Shown: piece after piece, positions 32,843 through 42,533 of the stretch | How the letters are laid out: each line of letters opens with the position of its first letter | Numbering within the stretch: the first letter of the stretch is position 1 | Notes under the pieces: generated by a model | Seen by the model: the letters and a program-made list of their open reading frames with translations, nothing else | Told to the model about the DNA's origin: nothing | Databases searched by the model: none | Position numbers and translations under genes: made by a program | Origin: Flavobacterium araucananum | GTDB taxonomy: Bacteria > Bacteroidota > Bacteroidia > Flavobacteriales > Flavobacteriaceae | DNA length: 64,000 nucleotides | Reading direction: 5' to 3' | Assembly (NCBI RefSeq): GCF_002222055.1 | Contig: NZ_MUGS01000016.1 | Span: forward strand, 1-64,000

Positions 32843-35065
32843 TTAGGTTCTGTATTCTCTGGTGACTTTATCAACACCATCGATTTTTTTAATGGCATTA
32901 ATCATCTTTTTCAAAATAGTATTGTTTTGAACAATTACTGCAATCTGACCATGAAAAATTCCGGCATCTCTACTTAGTGAAATGCTCTGAATATTTACGC
33001 TCATATTGTTCGAAATTACCCTTGTTAACTGATTCGTAAGTCCTAATACATCCATTCCGGTAATGTTGATAATGGCTTTAAATTCTTCCTGAGAAGAATC
33101 AATCCATTTGGCACTCATAATACGGTAAGCATAATTAGATTGCATGCCAATCGCATTAGGGCAATCTTTTTTATGAACTTTGATTCCTTCGTTAATCGTT
33201 ACAAACCCAAATACATCATCGCCCGGAATTGGGTTACAACATGGCGAAAGTTTGTAGTCGAGTTTGTCATGCTCTGTACCAAAAACAAGCATATCATAAT
33301 TGCTGCTGATAACAGGTTTATGAATATCCTCTGAAGCGGTAGTGTCTTTATTTCGTTTAATTTTATTTTTGAAGAAATTGATAAACGAGTTGCTTTTTTG
33401 CGCCGCATAATCCTTTAACTGCTGATTTTCGATCGCACCAATACCAATTCTGTAAAATAAATCTAAACTGGTTTTAAGTTTGAAAAAGTTTACCAATTCA
33501 TTGATAACCTGTTCGTTGATGGTTATTTTTAAATGCTTTAGTTTTCGGGTAAGTAATTCTTTTCCTTCTTCGGCTATTTTTTTGGTGTTCTCATTCAGAA
33601 CGTTTTTGATCTTATTTTTGGCTCTTGAAGTCGTTACATATTCTAACCAGTTTATAGTTGGTTTTTGGTTTGCAGAAGTTATCACTTCGACCTGATCGCC
33701 ACTTTTTAGTTCGTGATTTAAAGGAACCAAACGGCCATTGACACGGGTTCCTCTGGTTTTAATTCCGATCTCTGAGTGAATACTAAAGGCAAAATCAAGT
33801 GATGTAGCGCCTTTTGGCAGGGATTTGATTTCTCCTTTTGGGGTAAAGACAAAGATTTCTTTTGAATATAAATTCATTTTAAAATCTTCGACAAAATCCA
33901 CCGCATTGGTTTCTTGATTTTCAAGCGCTTCACGAAGCAAATTCAGCCAGACATCTAAACCGCTTTCTTCTGTTGCTCCGTTTTTGTATTTGTAATGTGC
34001 TGCATAACCTTTCTCTGCAATTTCATCCATACGCTCGCTTCGAACCTGTACTTCGACCCAACGGCCTTTTGGTCCCATCACGGTAATGTGCAAAGCCTCA
34101 TAACCGGTTGATTTGGGAGATGAAATCCAGTCTCGTAAACGACTCGGACTTGGTCTGTAATGATCTGTTACGATCGAATAAATTTTCCAGGCAACAAATT
34201 TTTCGTCGTGTGTATCTGATTTGTAGACAATTCTTAAAGCAAACTTGTCATATACTTCGTCAAAACTCACATTTTGAGCCCGCATTTTTCGACGAATCGA
34301 ATAAATAGATTTTGGGCGTCCTTTTATGATATAATCGATAGCCTCATTATCCAGTGATTTTTTTAAAACATCCGAAATATCTTTGATATAAGCATCCTGT
34401 TCTTCTTTAGTCTCTCTAATTTTGCTTACAATATCATTGTAAACGGCAGGTTCTGTATATTTTAACCCTAAATCTTCCAGTTTAGTTTTAATATTATAAA
34501 GGCCTAAACGATGGGCGAGAGGGGCATAAATATAAAGTGTTTCTGAGGCAATTTTGGTCTGTTTGTATTCTGCCATCGAATCCATTGTTTGCATATTATG
34601 CAAACGATCGGCTAATTTTATTAAAATTACACGAACATCATCGTTCAGTGTCAGAATCATTTTTCTAAAATTTTCTGCCTGCATGGAAGCATTTAGATCT
34701 TTTTGAACCAGTGAAATTTTAGTTAGACCTTCAACCAATTGTGCCACTTTTGGGTTGAATAATCGCTCAATATCTTCGACGGTCACAGGAGTATCTTCGA
34801 CAACATCGTGCAATAAAGCCGCGGCAATAGAGGTGGCTCCCAAACCAATTTCAGAAGCTACAATTTTTGCAACTGCAATAGGATGAAAGATATACGCTTC
34901 GCCAGATTTACGCCTTTGCTCTTTGTGTGCATCTACTGCAACATCAAATGCTTTGCGGATCAATTTTTTATCGGTAGGACTTAAGGTCTGATAACTAATT
35001 CGAAGTAATTCTTTGTATTCCTGCGCAATTGCTTTATTTTCTTTCTCAATATCTATTTCTATCAT
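32843..35065 (-). CDS. bifunctional (p)ppGpp synthetase/hydrolase (Rel/SpoT)
   Basis: A 740-residue stringent-response enzyme. The HD hydrolase domain (about 20-170) includes LLHDVVEDTPVT. The synthetase (about 220-360) includes WISSPKSTGYEALHITVMGP and EVQVRSERMDEIAEKGYAAHYKYK. Then come a TGS domain (about 385-450, EIFVFTPKGEIKSLPKGATSLDFAF), a helical/Cys region (LSPCCNPIPGDDVFGF) and a C-terminal ACT domain. The basic RRKMR-type motif before FDEVYD favours a bifunctional enzyme. I start at MIEIDIEKEN; five more codons upstream are open. Confidence 0.94.
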   Translation of the reverse strand: MIEIDIEKENKAIAQEYKELLRISYQTLSPTDKKLIRKAFDVAVDAHKEQRRKSGEAYIFHPIAVAKIVASEIGLGATSIAAALLHDVVEDTPVTVEDIERLFNPKVAQLVEGLTKISLVQKDLNASMQAENFRKMILTLNDDVRVILIKLADRLHNMQTMDSMAEYKQTKIASETLYIYAPLAHRLGLYNIKTKLEDLGLKYTEPAVYNDIVSKIRETKEEQDAYIKDISDVLKKSLDNEAIDYIIKGRPKSIYSIRRKMRAQNVSFDEVYDKFALRIVYKSDTHDEKFVAWKIYSIVTDHYRPSPSRLRDWISSPKSTGYEALHITVMGPKGRWVEVQVRSERMDEIAEKGYAAHYKYKNGATEESGLDVWLNLLREALENQETNAVDFVEDFKMNLYSKEIFVFTPKGEIKSLPKGATSLDFAFSIHSEIGIKTRGTRVNGRLVPLNHELKSGDQVEVITSANQKPTINWLEYVTTSRAKNKIKNVLNENTKKIAEEGKELLTRKLKHLKITINEQVINELVNFFKLKTSLDLFYRIGIGAIENQQLKDYAAQKSNSFINFFKNKIKRNKDTTASEDIHKPVISSNYDMLVFGTEHDKLDYKLSPCCNPIPGDDVFGFVTINEGIKVHKKDCPNAIGMQSNYAYRIMSAKWIDSSQEEFKAIINITGMDVLGLTNQLTRVISNNMSVNIQSISLSRDAGIFHGQIAVIVQNNTILKKMINAIKKIDGVDKVTREYRT

Positions 35066-35167
35066 AACGGCATGGTTCAAGTACTAAAAATAGCAATAAG
35101 TTTGAACATACGCAAGGGAATGAAGAGTTGATTTTAGATTTATGATTTCCGATTTTCTAAGTTTAAG

Positions 35168-35550
35168 TGTAGTCCCTAACGGGACAAAAAAGCAAAGATA
35201 GAATAAGATGTTTTACCAATATGTAATCCCTAACGGGATTTTTTTTCGGAAATTAATATTGATATAAAAGCAAATATTGTTTGTACAGATAATGCTCCGT
35301 TAGGAGTTACATGTCGGTAGAAATAAACAACCACACCACAAGATGATGTCCCTTAGAGCAATCTCATTAAGTTGAGAAAAAATAGATAAAAATGATTGCT
35401 GATTTTTGAGTAACGATTTTTGAGTTCAGATCTTTGAAACCCAGAAAATAGATGATATTAGTATTTAGCAACACCAAATCAGAAATCTTTAATCGTTAAT
35501 CTTCAATCTAAAATCCCTTAACTTAATGACATTGCCAGTAGGGACTACAC
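35168..35550. repeat. REP-like hairpin cluster related to the 5' end of the window
   Basis: Units are TGTAGTCCCTAACGGGAC (35168-35185), TGTAATCCCTAACGGGAT (35222-35239), GCTCCGTTAGGAGTTACATG plus TCGGTAGAAA (35294-35323), a partial GTCCCTTAGAG (35348-35358) and CAGTAGGGACTACACAG (35535-35551). Orientation alternates, as in REP pairs. The third copy includes the same CGGTAGAAA tail as positions 21-29. No gene lies in the 35.07-35.58 kb gap. Confidence 0.65.
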
Positions 35551-35582
35551 AGATTAATGCACTCAATCTAAAATCTAAAGCT

Positions 35583-37124
35583 TTACTGTATTTTCGAAAA
35601 ATCTAAATCCTGAAAATCATAGCTAAAATCAGTTAGTGAAGAAATTGGCAGCATTTTTAGATTCGCAACCTTTCCTGTTTCATCGTATTTAAAAAGCAAA
35701 TGCGCATCTGCGTGAAAAAAGGCATTATTCCATTTTACTACATAATTTCCATCTTTATAGAAAAATACTTCGCCTGCAAGTTGTGGCGAGCGTTTTGATG
35801 CAAAATAGACTTTTCCTTTTTTCTCTGTTATGGTAATTTCTCCAAACCAATTGTCTTTGTAGGTACCTGTAATTTTGGCGAGATCCGTTTTTAGTTTGTC
35901 TTTTTTATTTTTTGCAACGGTAGCCCAAACTTCATCAGTAACTTTATCTGCAGATTCTTCATTGGCTTTCATTCGGTTACTGTAAACGGTTACATAATCA
36001 TCAGATTTCACGCCCAAATAACTGTCTTTTATTGTATTGGTGATGGCATTAAAAGCCGCTCCTGATTGTTGATTGGTCAGGACAATAATTCCTAAACCTA
36101 ATTCAGGTATCAAAGTTGTTTGTGTTACGTTTCCTTCTAAACCTCCGGTATGTGAGACTTGTTTGTATCCTTTTATATCACTTAAAAACCAACCCAAACC
36201 ATATCCGGAAAAATGGGTATTGTATGGTGCTTTTGTTTTTGCAGGAATAATGGTTTGCAGTTGCCACATTTCGTCGTGTTCTTTCTCTGAAAATAATTGT
36301 TTGTTATCGCCGTATTTACCGTTGTTGATTTGCAAAATTGCCCATTTGCTTAAATCATTTACGCTTGAATAAATTCCTGCTGCTCCATCAAAAAGCTGAT
36401 TTTCGTAGCGTTTTATGGTTTTTAGTTTTCCATCAATCGGGACATGAGGTGTAATGACATTTGTGGTATCTTTTAACCGTTTTACAGAGGCCACACTATT
36501 GCTCATCTCCAGAGGTTTCATGATGCGCTCTTCGACAAAATCTGCCCATGTTTTTCCGCTTACAATATGTACAATTTCACCGGCGATTATATACATCAGA
36601 TTATCATAATCGTATTTGGTTCTAAAACTAGAAACGGGTTTTAAATATCTTAGATTATGTACAATATCCTGTGCTTTAAAATCGCTGCCATCAGGCCAGA
36701 TCATCAAATCTCCGGCACCAAGTCCCAGACCGCTTCTGTGGGTTAATAAATCACGAATCGTAAATTCCTGGGTTACATAATCATCATACATTTTAAAATC
36801 CGGAAGATATTTTACGACTTTATCGTCCCATTTTATTTTGCCTTCATCTACCAGCATAGCAAGTGCAGCAGTTGTAAAAGCTTTACTGTTTGACGCGATG
36901 CCAAAAAGTGTATTTGCATCTACTTTTCGTTGTGTTACAACTGATTGTACACCGTAACCCTTTGCAAGGACTACTTTTCCGTCTTTTACAATTGCAACGG
37001 CAATTCCGGGCACATCAAATGCTTTTATGGTACGATTTACCAATTCATCTACTTCCTGATTCGTGATTTGAGCCGAAACTGAAAAACTAAATAATAATAC
37101 TAAAATTGATAATTTGTAATTCAT
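35583..37124 (-). CDS. exported serine hydrolase (class C beta-lactamase/D-Ala peptidase-like)
   Basis: A 513-residue periplasmic protein with a signal peptide (LSILVLLFSFSVSAQ). The beta-lactamase-fold domain spans about 25-360: the nucleophile is Ser78-x-x-Lys81 in IASNSKAF, the second motif is in KYDYDNLMY, and the HTGG motif is in QVSHTGGLEGN. A C-terminal DUF3471-like beta domain (about 400-510) follows, including GTYKDNWFGEITITEKKGKV. Such proteins are usually esterases or peptidases rather than resistance enzymes. Confidence 0.9.
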   Translation of the reverse strand: MNYKLSILVLLFSFSVSAQITNQEVDELVNRTIKAFDVPGIAVAIVKDGKVVLAKGYGVQSVVTQRKVDANTLFGIASNSKAFTTAALAMLVDEGKIKWDDKVVKYLPDFKMYDDYVTQEFTIRDLLTHRSGLGLGAGDLMIWPDGSDFKAQDIVHNLRYLKPVSSFRTKYDYDNLMYIIAGEIVHIVSGKTWADFVEERIMKPLEMSNSVASVKRLKDTTNVITPHVPIDGKLKTIKRYENQLFDGAAGIYSSVNDLSKWAILQINNGKYGDNKQLFSEKEHDEMWQLQTIIPAKTKAPYNTHFSGYGLGWFLSDIKGYKQVSHTGGLEGNVTQTTLIPELGLGIIVLTNQQSGAAFNAITNTIKDSYLGVKSDDYVTVYSNRMKANEESADKVTDEVWATVAKNKKDKLKTDLAKITGTYKDNWFGEITITEKKGKVYFASKRSPQLAGEVFFYKDGNYVVKWNNAFFHADAHLLFKYDETGKVANLKMLPISSLTDFSYDFQDLDFSKIQ

Positions 37125-37145
37125 AGGAAGATAGTGTTTGGTTTT

Positions 37146-37937
37146 TTAATTAAATCCTCTTTGACGTTTGGCTTCAAAAATTAAAATTGCTGCTGCAACC
37201 GAGACATTCATGCTGTCTATTTCGCCCTGCATTGGAATTATAATATTCTGAGTTGCGGCATCACGCCAATCCTGCGTTAGTCCTGTAGCTTCTGTACCCA
37301 CAACCAAAGCTGTTGGAGTAGTAAAGTCCTGTGTATGATAAGATGTTGAATTCTGTAAAGTGGCGCAATAAAAATCAATCTTTTTTTCTTTCAAAAAAGC
37401 AATGATCTCAGCGGTTGTTCCTGTTGCGATTTGGTTTGTAAAGAGACAGCCAACGCTTGAACGAACAATATTTGGGTTGTATAAATCGCTTTTAGGATTT
37501 GCAATTAAAACAGCATCGAGATTTGCAGCATCTGCGGTACGCAAAAGTGCCCCTATATTTCCTGGTTTTTCCGGTGCTTCGGCAACAATAATTAGCGGAT
37601 TATCAGATAATTTTAAATCAGATAATGACATCGATTTTGTTTTGGCGATTGCCAAAATACCTTCGGTTGTATCGCGATAAGCTAGTTTTTGATAAACTTC
37701 TTTGTTGATTTCGATAAGTTGAACCGGTGTATTTACCAGTTTGCTAATCTGATTTTCAGTAACCAATTCCGGTAAAAATAAAACAGTCTCTATTTCGTAA
37801 CCACCCTTTATGGCCAATGAAATTTCGCGTAAGCCTTCAATCAAAAATGTTCCGGTTTGTTTTCTGGCTTTTGCCTTTTCTTGTAATAAAACGAGTGATT
37901 TTATAAATGGATTTTGTATCGAAGTAATTTGTTTCAT
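37146..37937 (-). CDS. TrmH/SpoU family RNA 2'-O-methyltransferase
   Basis: A 263-residue SPOUT methyltransferase. The N-terminal substrate-binding domain (KQTGTFLIEGLREISLAIKGG) precedes the knotted SAM fold, with EAPEKPGNIGALLRTADAANLDAV, ALVVGTEATGLT and IPMQGEIDSMNVSVAAAILIFEA, all three SPOUT motifs. The target (rRNA or tRNA ribose) cannot be told. It is 22 bp upstream of the serine hydrolase gene on the same strand. Confidence 0.92.
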   Translation of the reverse strand: MKQITSIQNPFIKSLVLLQEKAKARKQTGTFLIEGLREISLAIKGGYEIETVLFLPELVTENQISKLVNTPVQLIEINKEVYQKLAYRDTTEGILAIAKTKSMSLSDLKLSDNPLIIVAEAPEKPGNIGALLRTADAANLDAVLIANPKSDLYNPNIVRSSVGCLFTNQIATGTTAEIIAFLKEKKIDFYCATLQNSTSYHTQDFTTPTALVVGTEATGLTQDWRDAATQNIIIPMQGEIDSMNVSVAAAILIFEAKRQRGFN

Positions 37938-38008
37938 TTTTTTTAAGGCTCAAAGTTGCAAAGGTTCAAAGGTACTGAGTTTTTTCTTAAAAGTTACAAA
38001 GGTTTTAA

Positions 38009-38033
38009 GTAGAGACGCACAGCTGTACGCCTT
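38009..38033. repeat. degraded GAGACGCAC hairpin
   Basis: GTAGAGACGCACAGCTGTACGCC shares its first half with the perfect hairpin at 28267-28286 (AGACGCAC-AGCA-GTGCGTCT). The right arm has mismatches. Confidence 0.45.
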
Positions 38034-38051
38034 TGTTTGAGAAAAAAAGTT

Positions 38052-38208
38052 GCCACGAATTACACGAATTCCCACTAATTCTTTTTTTTGTCACAGATTA
38101 ATTGATTTATAAAGGATTTTCTAATCATTTTAATCCTTTAATCTGTGGCTAAACTTTTGTCGCGCTAAAGCGTAATATTAATTCGTGGAAATTCGTGCAA
38201 TTCGTGGC
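38052..38208. repeat. GCCACGAATT palindrome with a CACAGATT palindrome nested inside
   Basis: The outer arms GCCACGAATTACACGAATT (38052-38070) and AATTCGTGCAATTCGTGGC (38190-38208) are inverse. Between them sits a complete second palindrome, TCACAGATTAA (38091-38101) to TTTAATCTGTGGC (38137-38149). The outer type matches 15860-16004 and the inner type matches 42.53-42.84 and 47.35-47.42 kb. The 37938-38216 gap has no gene. Confidence 0.7.
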
Positions 38209-38216
38209 AAAAAATA

Positions 38217-39302
38217 TTATTTCTTAGTTACTTCAGTAATCTCATCAGCAACGGGATGTGATGTTGTAAACGTATATCCCATAATTTTGGCAATAGTTTG
38301 TGCGATTTGTTTTTGGTACAATTGCGATTCAGTTTTAATTTCGCCTTTGGCTGCGATTTCAGGTCCAATGGCAGCAAACCAAATTTGCGATGCACCTGGA
38401 ACATCTGCGCCATGATCTGTCCACTGTGTTTTTGTTTTGTCTCCGCGACCGTGATCTACGGTGATCAACAAAGTAGTTTTGTTTTTATATTGCGGATCGT
38501 TTTGTACAAAATCCCAAATTTCTTTAATCCATTTATCTACCTGATTTGCAGCATCAAGATATGATCTGTAATGTCCGGCATGTGCCCATTCATCCGTTTC
38601 TCCGTAAGCGATATATAGTACTTTTGGTTTCTTGGTTTTTAATTCATCCAAAGCCTGATAATGGGTAAAAACATCCAGACATTCATCTTCATGAAAAGGT
38701 TTAAACGAATTATTACGCATTTCATTCAATAGTTTTTGTGTTGTTGTTGGTTTATTTTCTCCCACATTATCAAAAGCCGAAATTACCGGAAAACCGCTTC
38801 TTTGTTCGTTTAAAATTCGATCAAAAGCATCCCACGCGCCAAAAGCAGCAACTTTGCCTTTTAGTTTTGATTGTTGGTTTAAAAACTCTAAAACATTGAC
38901 ATTTGGGTTGGCTTTATAACTATTGGAGTTTACTGCAACATCTACATTTCCGGTCATGATTTCGCTATATCCGGGATAACTAAACCAATACGGATTAGAG
39001 ACATCTACTTTATTGCCTAAATCGCGATTGCCATAAATCTGACCTTTTGTAACAATTTCTGACCATAAAAAGGGCATAATTTTTTTGCGTGATGCTGCAA
39101 AATCTGATCCTGCATATTTTTTATAAATATAGGTACTGTCGCCCTGATTGAATTTTTTATCGTTGGCAATTGCGGGATCAATTCCTTTAAAAATTTCCTG
39201 CCATCTAAAACCGTCTGTGGTTATAATGATAATGTTTTCTGTTTTTTGTGCATGAGACAAAAAGCTGATAAATATGATTACGATTAAAATTACTTTTTTC
39301 AT
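38217..39302 (-). CDS. exported alkaline-phosphatase-superfamily phosphodiesterase/sulfatase-like protein
   Basis: A 361-residue periplasmic metalloenzyme with a signal peptide (VILIVIIFISFLSHAQ). Metal-binding Asp is in IIITTDGFRW. The nucleophile region is FSYPGYSEIMTG, where a Ser/Thr replaces the Cys of formylglycine sulfatases, so the FGE at 16 kb would not act on it. The second metal site is TVDHGRGDKTKTQWTDHGAD. It probably hydrolyses phosphate mono- or diesters; the substrate is unknown. Confidence 0.87.
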   Translation of the reverse strand: MKKVILIVIIFISFLSHAQKTENIIIITTDGFRWQEIFKGIDPAIANDKKFNQGDSTYIYKKYAGSDFAASRKKIMPFLWSEIVTKGQIYGNRDLGNKVDVSNPYWFSYPGYSEIMTGNVDVAVNSNSYKANPNVNVLEFLNQQSKLKGKVAAFGAWDAFDRILNEQRSGFPVISAFDNVGENKPTTTQKLLNEMRNNSFKPFHEDECLDVFTHYQALDELKTKKPKVLYIAYGETDEWAHAGHYRSYLDAANQVDKWIKEIWDFVQNDPQYKNKTTLLITVDHGRGDKTKTQWTDHGADVPGASQIWFAAIGPEIAAKGEIKTESQLYQKQIAQTIAKIMGYTFTTSHPVADEITEVTKK

Positions 39303-39436
39303 TTTAGAAGAGATATTAGATTAAAGTTGAGGGGTTATTTTAAGGTAAATATTTCAAAACTAAATAATATACTTCAAATTAAAAAAAGAGTTGACAATTC
39401 ATTTCTTTATGATAACTCTAATTTTACAAAAAAAAT

Positions 39437-39460
39437 ATTTAACACATAGAAACATAGATT
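39437..39460. repeat. half copy of the AACACATAGAAACATAG element
   Basis: AATATTTAACACATAGAAACATAG at 39434-39457 matches one internal arm of the 32598-32790 element. No second arm is present, and it abuts the stop codon of the DUF58 gene (39461). Confidence 0.5.
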
Positions 39461-40792
39461 TTACAAAATTCCTCTTGCCTTAATCTCCAGATATTTATTG
39501 ATAGCATCCAAAGTCAGGTTTTCAGGTTGGGTAAGAACTGAATGTATTCCGTATTTTTTAAGTTCATTTGTAATTAGTCGTTTTTCGAACATGAATTTCT
39601 CGGCAATTACTTTGTCATAAACTTCCTGAATGGTGTCTGTTTTTTTATTGATAATCGCATTGAGTTCTGTATTGCTAAAAAAAACGACAACCAACAAATG
39701 ATTTTTTGCAATTCCTTTTAAATAGGGTAATTGACGGTTTAAACCATCCATGGTTTCAAAATTTGTATACAAAATAATCAAACTTCTTTGATTGATGTTT
39801 TTCTTGATATCAACATACAAACGACTGTAATCACTTTCAAAAAAATCTGTTTTGATGTTGTATAATGTTTCCAGAATTTTTTGCATTTGCGAAGACCTTT
39901 TCTCCGCATATACACGGTTTTCTACTTTTTTAGAGAAAGCAAAAATTCCGGCTTTATCTTGTTTTTTTAGAATTACGTTGGCTAAAACCAAAGTAGAGTT
40001 AATCGCATAATCCAGTAAACTTAATCCGTCAAAAGGCATTTGCATCACACGGCCTTTATCAATTGCCATATAAACCGATTGTGATTTTTCGTCCTGAAAC
40101 TGATTAACCATCAAAGCATTTTTCTTTGCTGTTGCTTTCCAGTTTAGAGTTCTAAGATCATCGCCCTGAACGTATTCTTTAATCTGTTCAAACTCCATTG
40201 TGTGACCAATGCGGCGAATTTTCTTGATTCCGTATTGGTATAAGTTATTCGAAAATGCCAGTAAATCGTATTTTCGTAACTGAATATAAGACGGATACGT
40301 TGGTACCATTTTATCTTTATCGAAAGAGAATCTTCTCGAAATTAGTTTTAAAGGAGAGGAAACATAGACATTCAAATATCCAAAATAATATTCGCCACGT
40401 TGAGTTGGGCGTAAATCATATCCAATTTCTTTTTGTTCAGAGGCTTTAATTGTTTTTACAAGTTTGAAATCACGTACTTGAAACTGAAACGGAATTTCGT
40501 CTATTATCTTAACTGAAATTTTAAAAGTATAGAAGTTTTTTATTGTAATTTTTACCGGATTTAAGTCACCGTTCGAAAGTTTTTCGGGTGTTATTCGTTC
40601 TGCTTCGATTCCGGTTTTTGTTGCATATAAAATTAAGATATCAAGTCCTAAAAAAGTGACTAATATGAGCACCAGAAACCAAACAGCATTGTATAAATTC
40701 GGAAAAATAAAAGCGCAAACAAATAGTCCAATAATGCCTAAAAGCACATAGAAAAAGAAGTTATTAAGGTAAAGGCTTTTTATGAATTTCAC
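39461..40792 (-). CDS. DUF58 family protein
   Basis: A 443-residue membrane protein with two N-terminal helices (about 10-55), a beta-rich domain and then the DUF58 core. Its signature YVQGDDLRTLNWKATAKKNALMVNQFQDE is near 205-235, followed by a von Willebrand A-like fold. DUF58 proteins travel with MoxR ATPases and are thought to act as their metal-binding partners. Here moxR lies 700 bp upstream on the same strand with one small gene between. Confidence 0.92.
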   Translation of the reverse strand: MKFIKSLYLNNFFFYVLLGIIGLFVCAFIFPNLYNAVWFLVLILVTFLGLDILILYATKTGIEAERITPEKLSNGDLNPVKITIKNFYTFKISVKIIDEIPFQFQVRDFKLVKTIKASEQKEIGYDLRPTQRGEYYFGYLNVYVSSPLKLISRRFSFDKDKMVPTYPSYIQLRKYDLLAFSNNLYQYGIKKIRRIGHTMEFEQIKEYVQGDDLRTLNWKATAKKNALMVNQFQDEKSQSVYMAIDKGRVMQMPFDGLSLLDYAINSTLVLANVILKKQDKAGIFAFSKKVENRVYAEKRSSQMQKILETLYNIKTDFFESDYSRLYVDIKKNINQRSLIILYTNFETMDGLNRQLPYLKGIAKNHLLVVVFFSNTELNAIINKKTDTIQEVYDKVIAEKFMFEKRLITNELKKYGIHSVLTQPENLTLDAINKYLEIKARGIL

Positions 40793-40825
40793 GTTTTTAT
40801 AGTTTCAGGTTTAAAGATATTTTTA

Positions 40826-41443
40826 TTATATTTTAGTAAAGCTTTTATAATCAAAACCATCTAAAACGGCTATTTTCCAGATTCCATTTTCTTTAACTGC
40901 GGTTACTTTATATTTGGGAGTTTCTTTCCATTCTGTCCAGGTCCAGTAAAAAGCAGCTGTATTATTCTGAATCTTTAAATCGTTTACTTTTAGTGTTTTC
41001 CAATATGATTCCGGATTGTCCTGACAATCACACCAAGGATTACTGTCAGAACCATAAGGAGGAAGTTCTCCAACAAAATATTCTACCTTTTTGGTTTTAA
41101 GATTATCACCAATTTTTAGCGCAATTTTATTATAATTGTCAATAAATTGTTGTGCAAAAAAATTAGACTTTTTAAGTTCATCCAATATTTTCTGGTGTGT
41201 TTTTGTATTTAATCCAATATATTTATCTCCTTTTTTATTTGCAACAACATCAAAATCACTTTGTGTTTTTTTTGTTTCGATCCATTCATAGGTTTTCCTG
41301 ATCAATGTTTCGAGTTGTTGTTTGTCACTTGCAAAATAAAATGCAGAATTTGTTTTTTGCAAAGACATAACATCCATTGGTTTAAAACTCACCAACGAAA
41401 TACAAATAAGAGACAAAAAGAATAGTTTAGAAAATTTCATCAA
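40826..41443 (-). CDS. hypothetical exported protein in the MoxR cluster
   Basis: A 205-residue protein with a signal peptide (LFFLSLICISLVSFKP). The C-terminal half alternates Tyr/Trp-rich strands (NNTAAFYWTWTEWKETPKYKV, then KENGIWKIAVLDGFD), similar in character to NTF2-like domains. It has a PWCDCQDNP segment with two Cys. The function is not recognised. It lies between moxR and DUF58, 47 bp after moxR, so it probably belongs to that transcript. Confidence 0.78.
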   Translation of the reverse strand: MMKFSKLFFLSLICISLVSFKPMDVMSLQKTNSAFYFASDKQQLETLIRKTYEWIETKKTQSDFDVVANKKGDKYIGLNTKTHQKILDELKKSNFFAQQFIDNYNKIALKIGDNLKTKKVEYFVGELPPYGSDSNPWCDCQDNPESYWKTLKVNDLKIQNNTAAFYWTWTEWKETPKYKVTAVKENGIWKIAVLDGFDYKSFTKI

Positions 41444-41490
41444 AAAAGGTTTAATATTTAAGACTTGAAAACGGAGACTAAGACTTAAAA

Positions 41491-42504
41491 CTATCTCGGG
41501 ATCTCTACTGTTTCTATAATTTGTTTGATAATTTCGGCGCTGGTAATTCCTTCCATCTCACGTTCCGGTGCTACAATAACACGATGTTGTAAAACCGGAG
41601 TTGCAGCTTCTTTAATATCTTCTGGAGTAACAAAATCACGTCCGCGAATGGCTGCAAAACCTTTAGAAGCATTCAGGATCGCGATTGAGGCACGTGGCGA
41701 AGCTCCTAAATATAAAAAGGCATTTTCGCGCGTGTTTACTACGATTCTGGCAATGTATTCCAGTAAATTTTGTTCTACCCTAATTTGTTTTACTAATCCT
41801 TGGTATTCTTTTATTTCTGCTGCCGAAAGAATGGTTTTTATAGCCTCTAATTTTCCGTGATCCTGCAATAAATGCTCTCTTTGAATGATTAAAATTTCTT
41901 CATTCAGTTTTGGATAATCGATAGTAATTTTAAATAAAAAACGGTCTAATTGTGCTTCAGGCAAGCGATAGGTTCCTTCTTGCTCAATTGGGTTTTGAGT
42001 TGCAATTACCAAAAACGGTGTTTCAAGTTTAAAAGCAGAACCATCGATAGTTATCTGACGTTCTTCCATAACCTCAAAAAGTGCTGCCTGTGTTTTGGCC
42101 GGCGCACGGTTTATCTCATCAATTAGAATTAAATTAGAGAAAATAGGACCTTTTTTAAATTCAAATTCAGAATTTTTAAGATTAAAAATCGAAGTTCCTA
42201 AAATATCCGAAGGCATTAAATCCGGTGTGAACTGAATTCGGCTAAAGCCAATGTTCAACGTTTTAGACAATAATTTAGCTGTAATGGTTTTGGCAACTCC
42301 CGGAACACCTTCCAGCAAAACGTGTCCGTTTGATAAAATCGCAACCAAAAGCTGATCGACCATTTTATGTTGTCCCACAATAACAGTTTCAAGTTCTTTC
42401 TTGATACTATTTACGTGCTCTAAAAGTGGTCCCAGGTTTATTCTCGTTTCAAAATTCACATTTTCATTTGTGATTCCGTTTTCTGTAGTATTGATATCGT
42501 CCAT
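41491..42504 (-). CDS. MoxR family AAA+ ATPase
   Basis: A 337-residue cytosolic AAA+ ATPase. Walker A is EGVPGVAKT (about 79-87), Walker B LILIDEINRAP, sensor 1 IATQNPIEQEGTYRLPEAQLDRF, followed by a lid domain. MoxR ATPases act as chaperones that mature or remodel partner complexes, usually with DUF58 and vWA proteins. The gene is separated from the upstream DUF4350 gene by a 118-bp tandem repeat. Confidence 0.94.
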   Translation of the reverse strand: MDDINTTENGITNENVNFETRINLGPLLEHVNSIKKELETVIVGQHKMVDQLLVAILSNGHVLLEGVPGVAKTITAKLLSKTLNIGFSRIQFTPDLMPSDILGTSIFNLKNSEFEFKKGPIFSNLILIDEINRAPAKTQAALFEVMEERQITIDGSAFKLETPFLVIATQNPIEQEGTYRLPEAQLDRFLFKITIDYPKLNEEILIIQREHLLQDHGKLEAIKTILSAAEIKEYQGLVKQIRVEQNLLEYIARIVVNTRENAFLYLGASPRASIAILNASKGFAAIRGRDFVTPEDIKEAATPVLQHRVIVAPEREMEGITSAEIIKQIIETVEIPR

Positions 42505-42533
42505 TTTTGGTGTGTTTTCTTGGTTATTTTTTT

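Noticed and set aside
35583-37124. Serine hydrolase as a beta-lactamase resistance gene
   Set aside because: The SxxK, YxN-like and HTGG motifs are shared by esterases and peptidases, and the DUF3471-like tail is typical of non-resistance family members.
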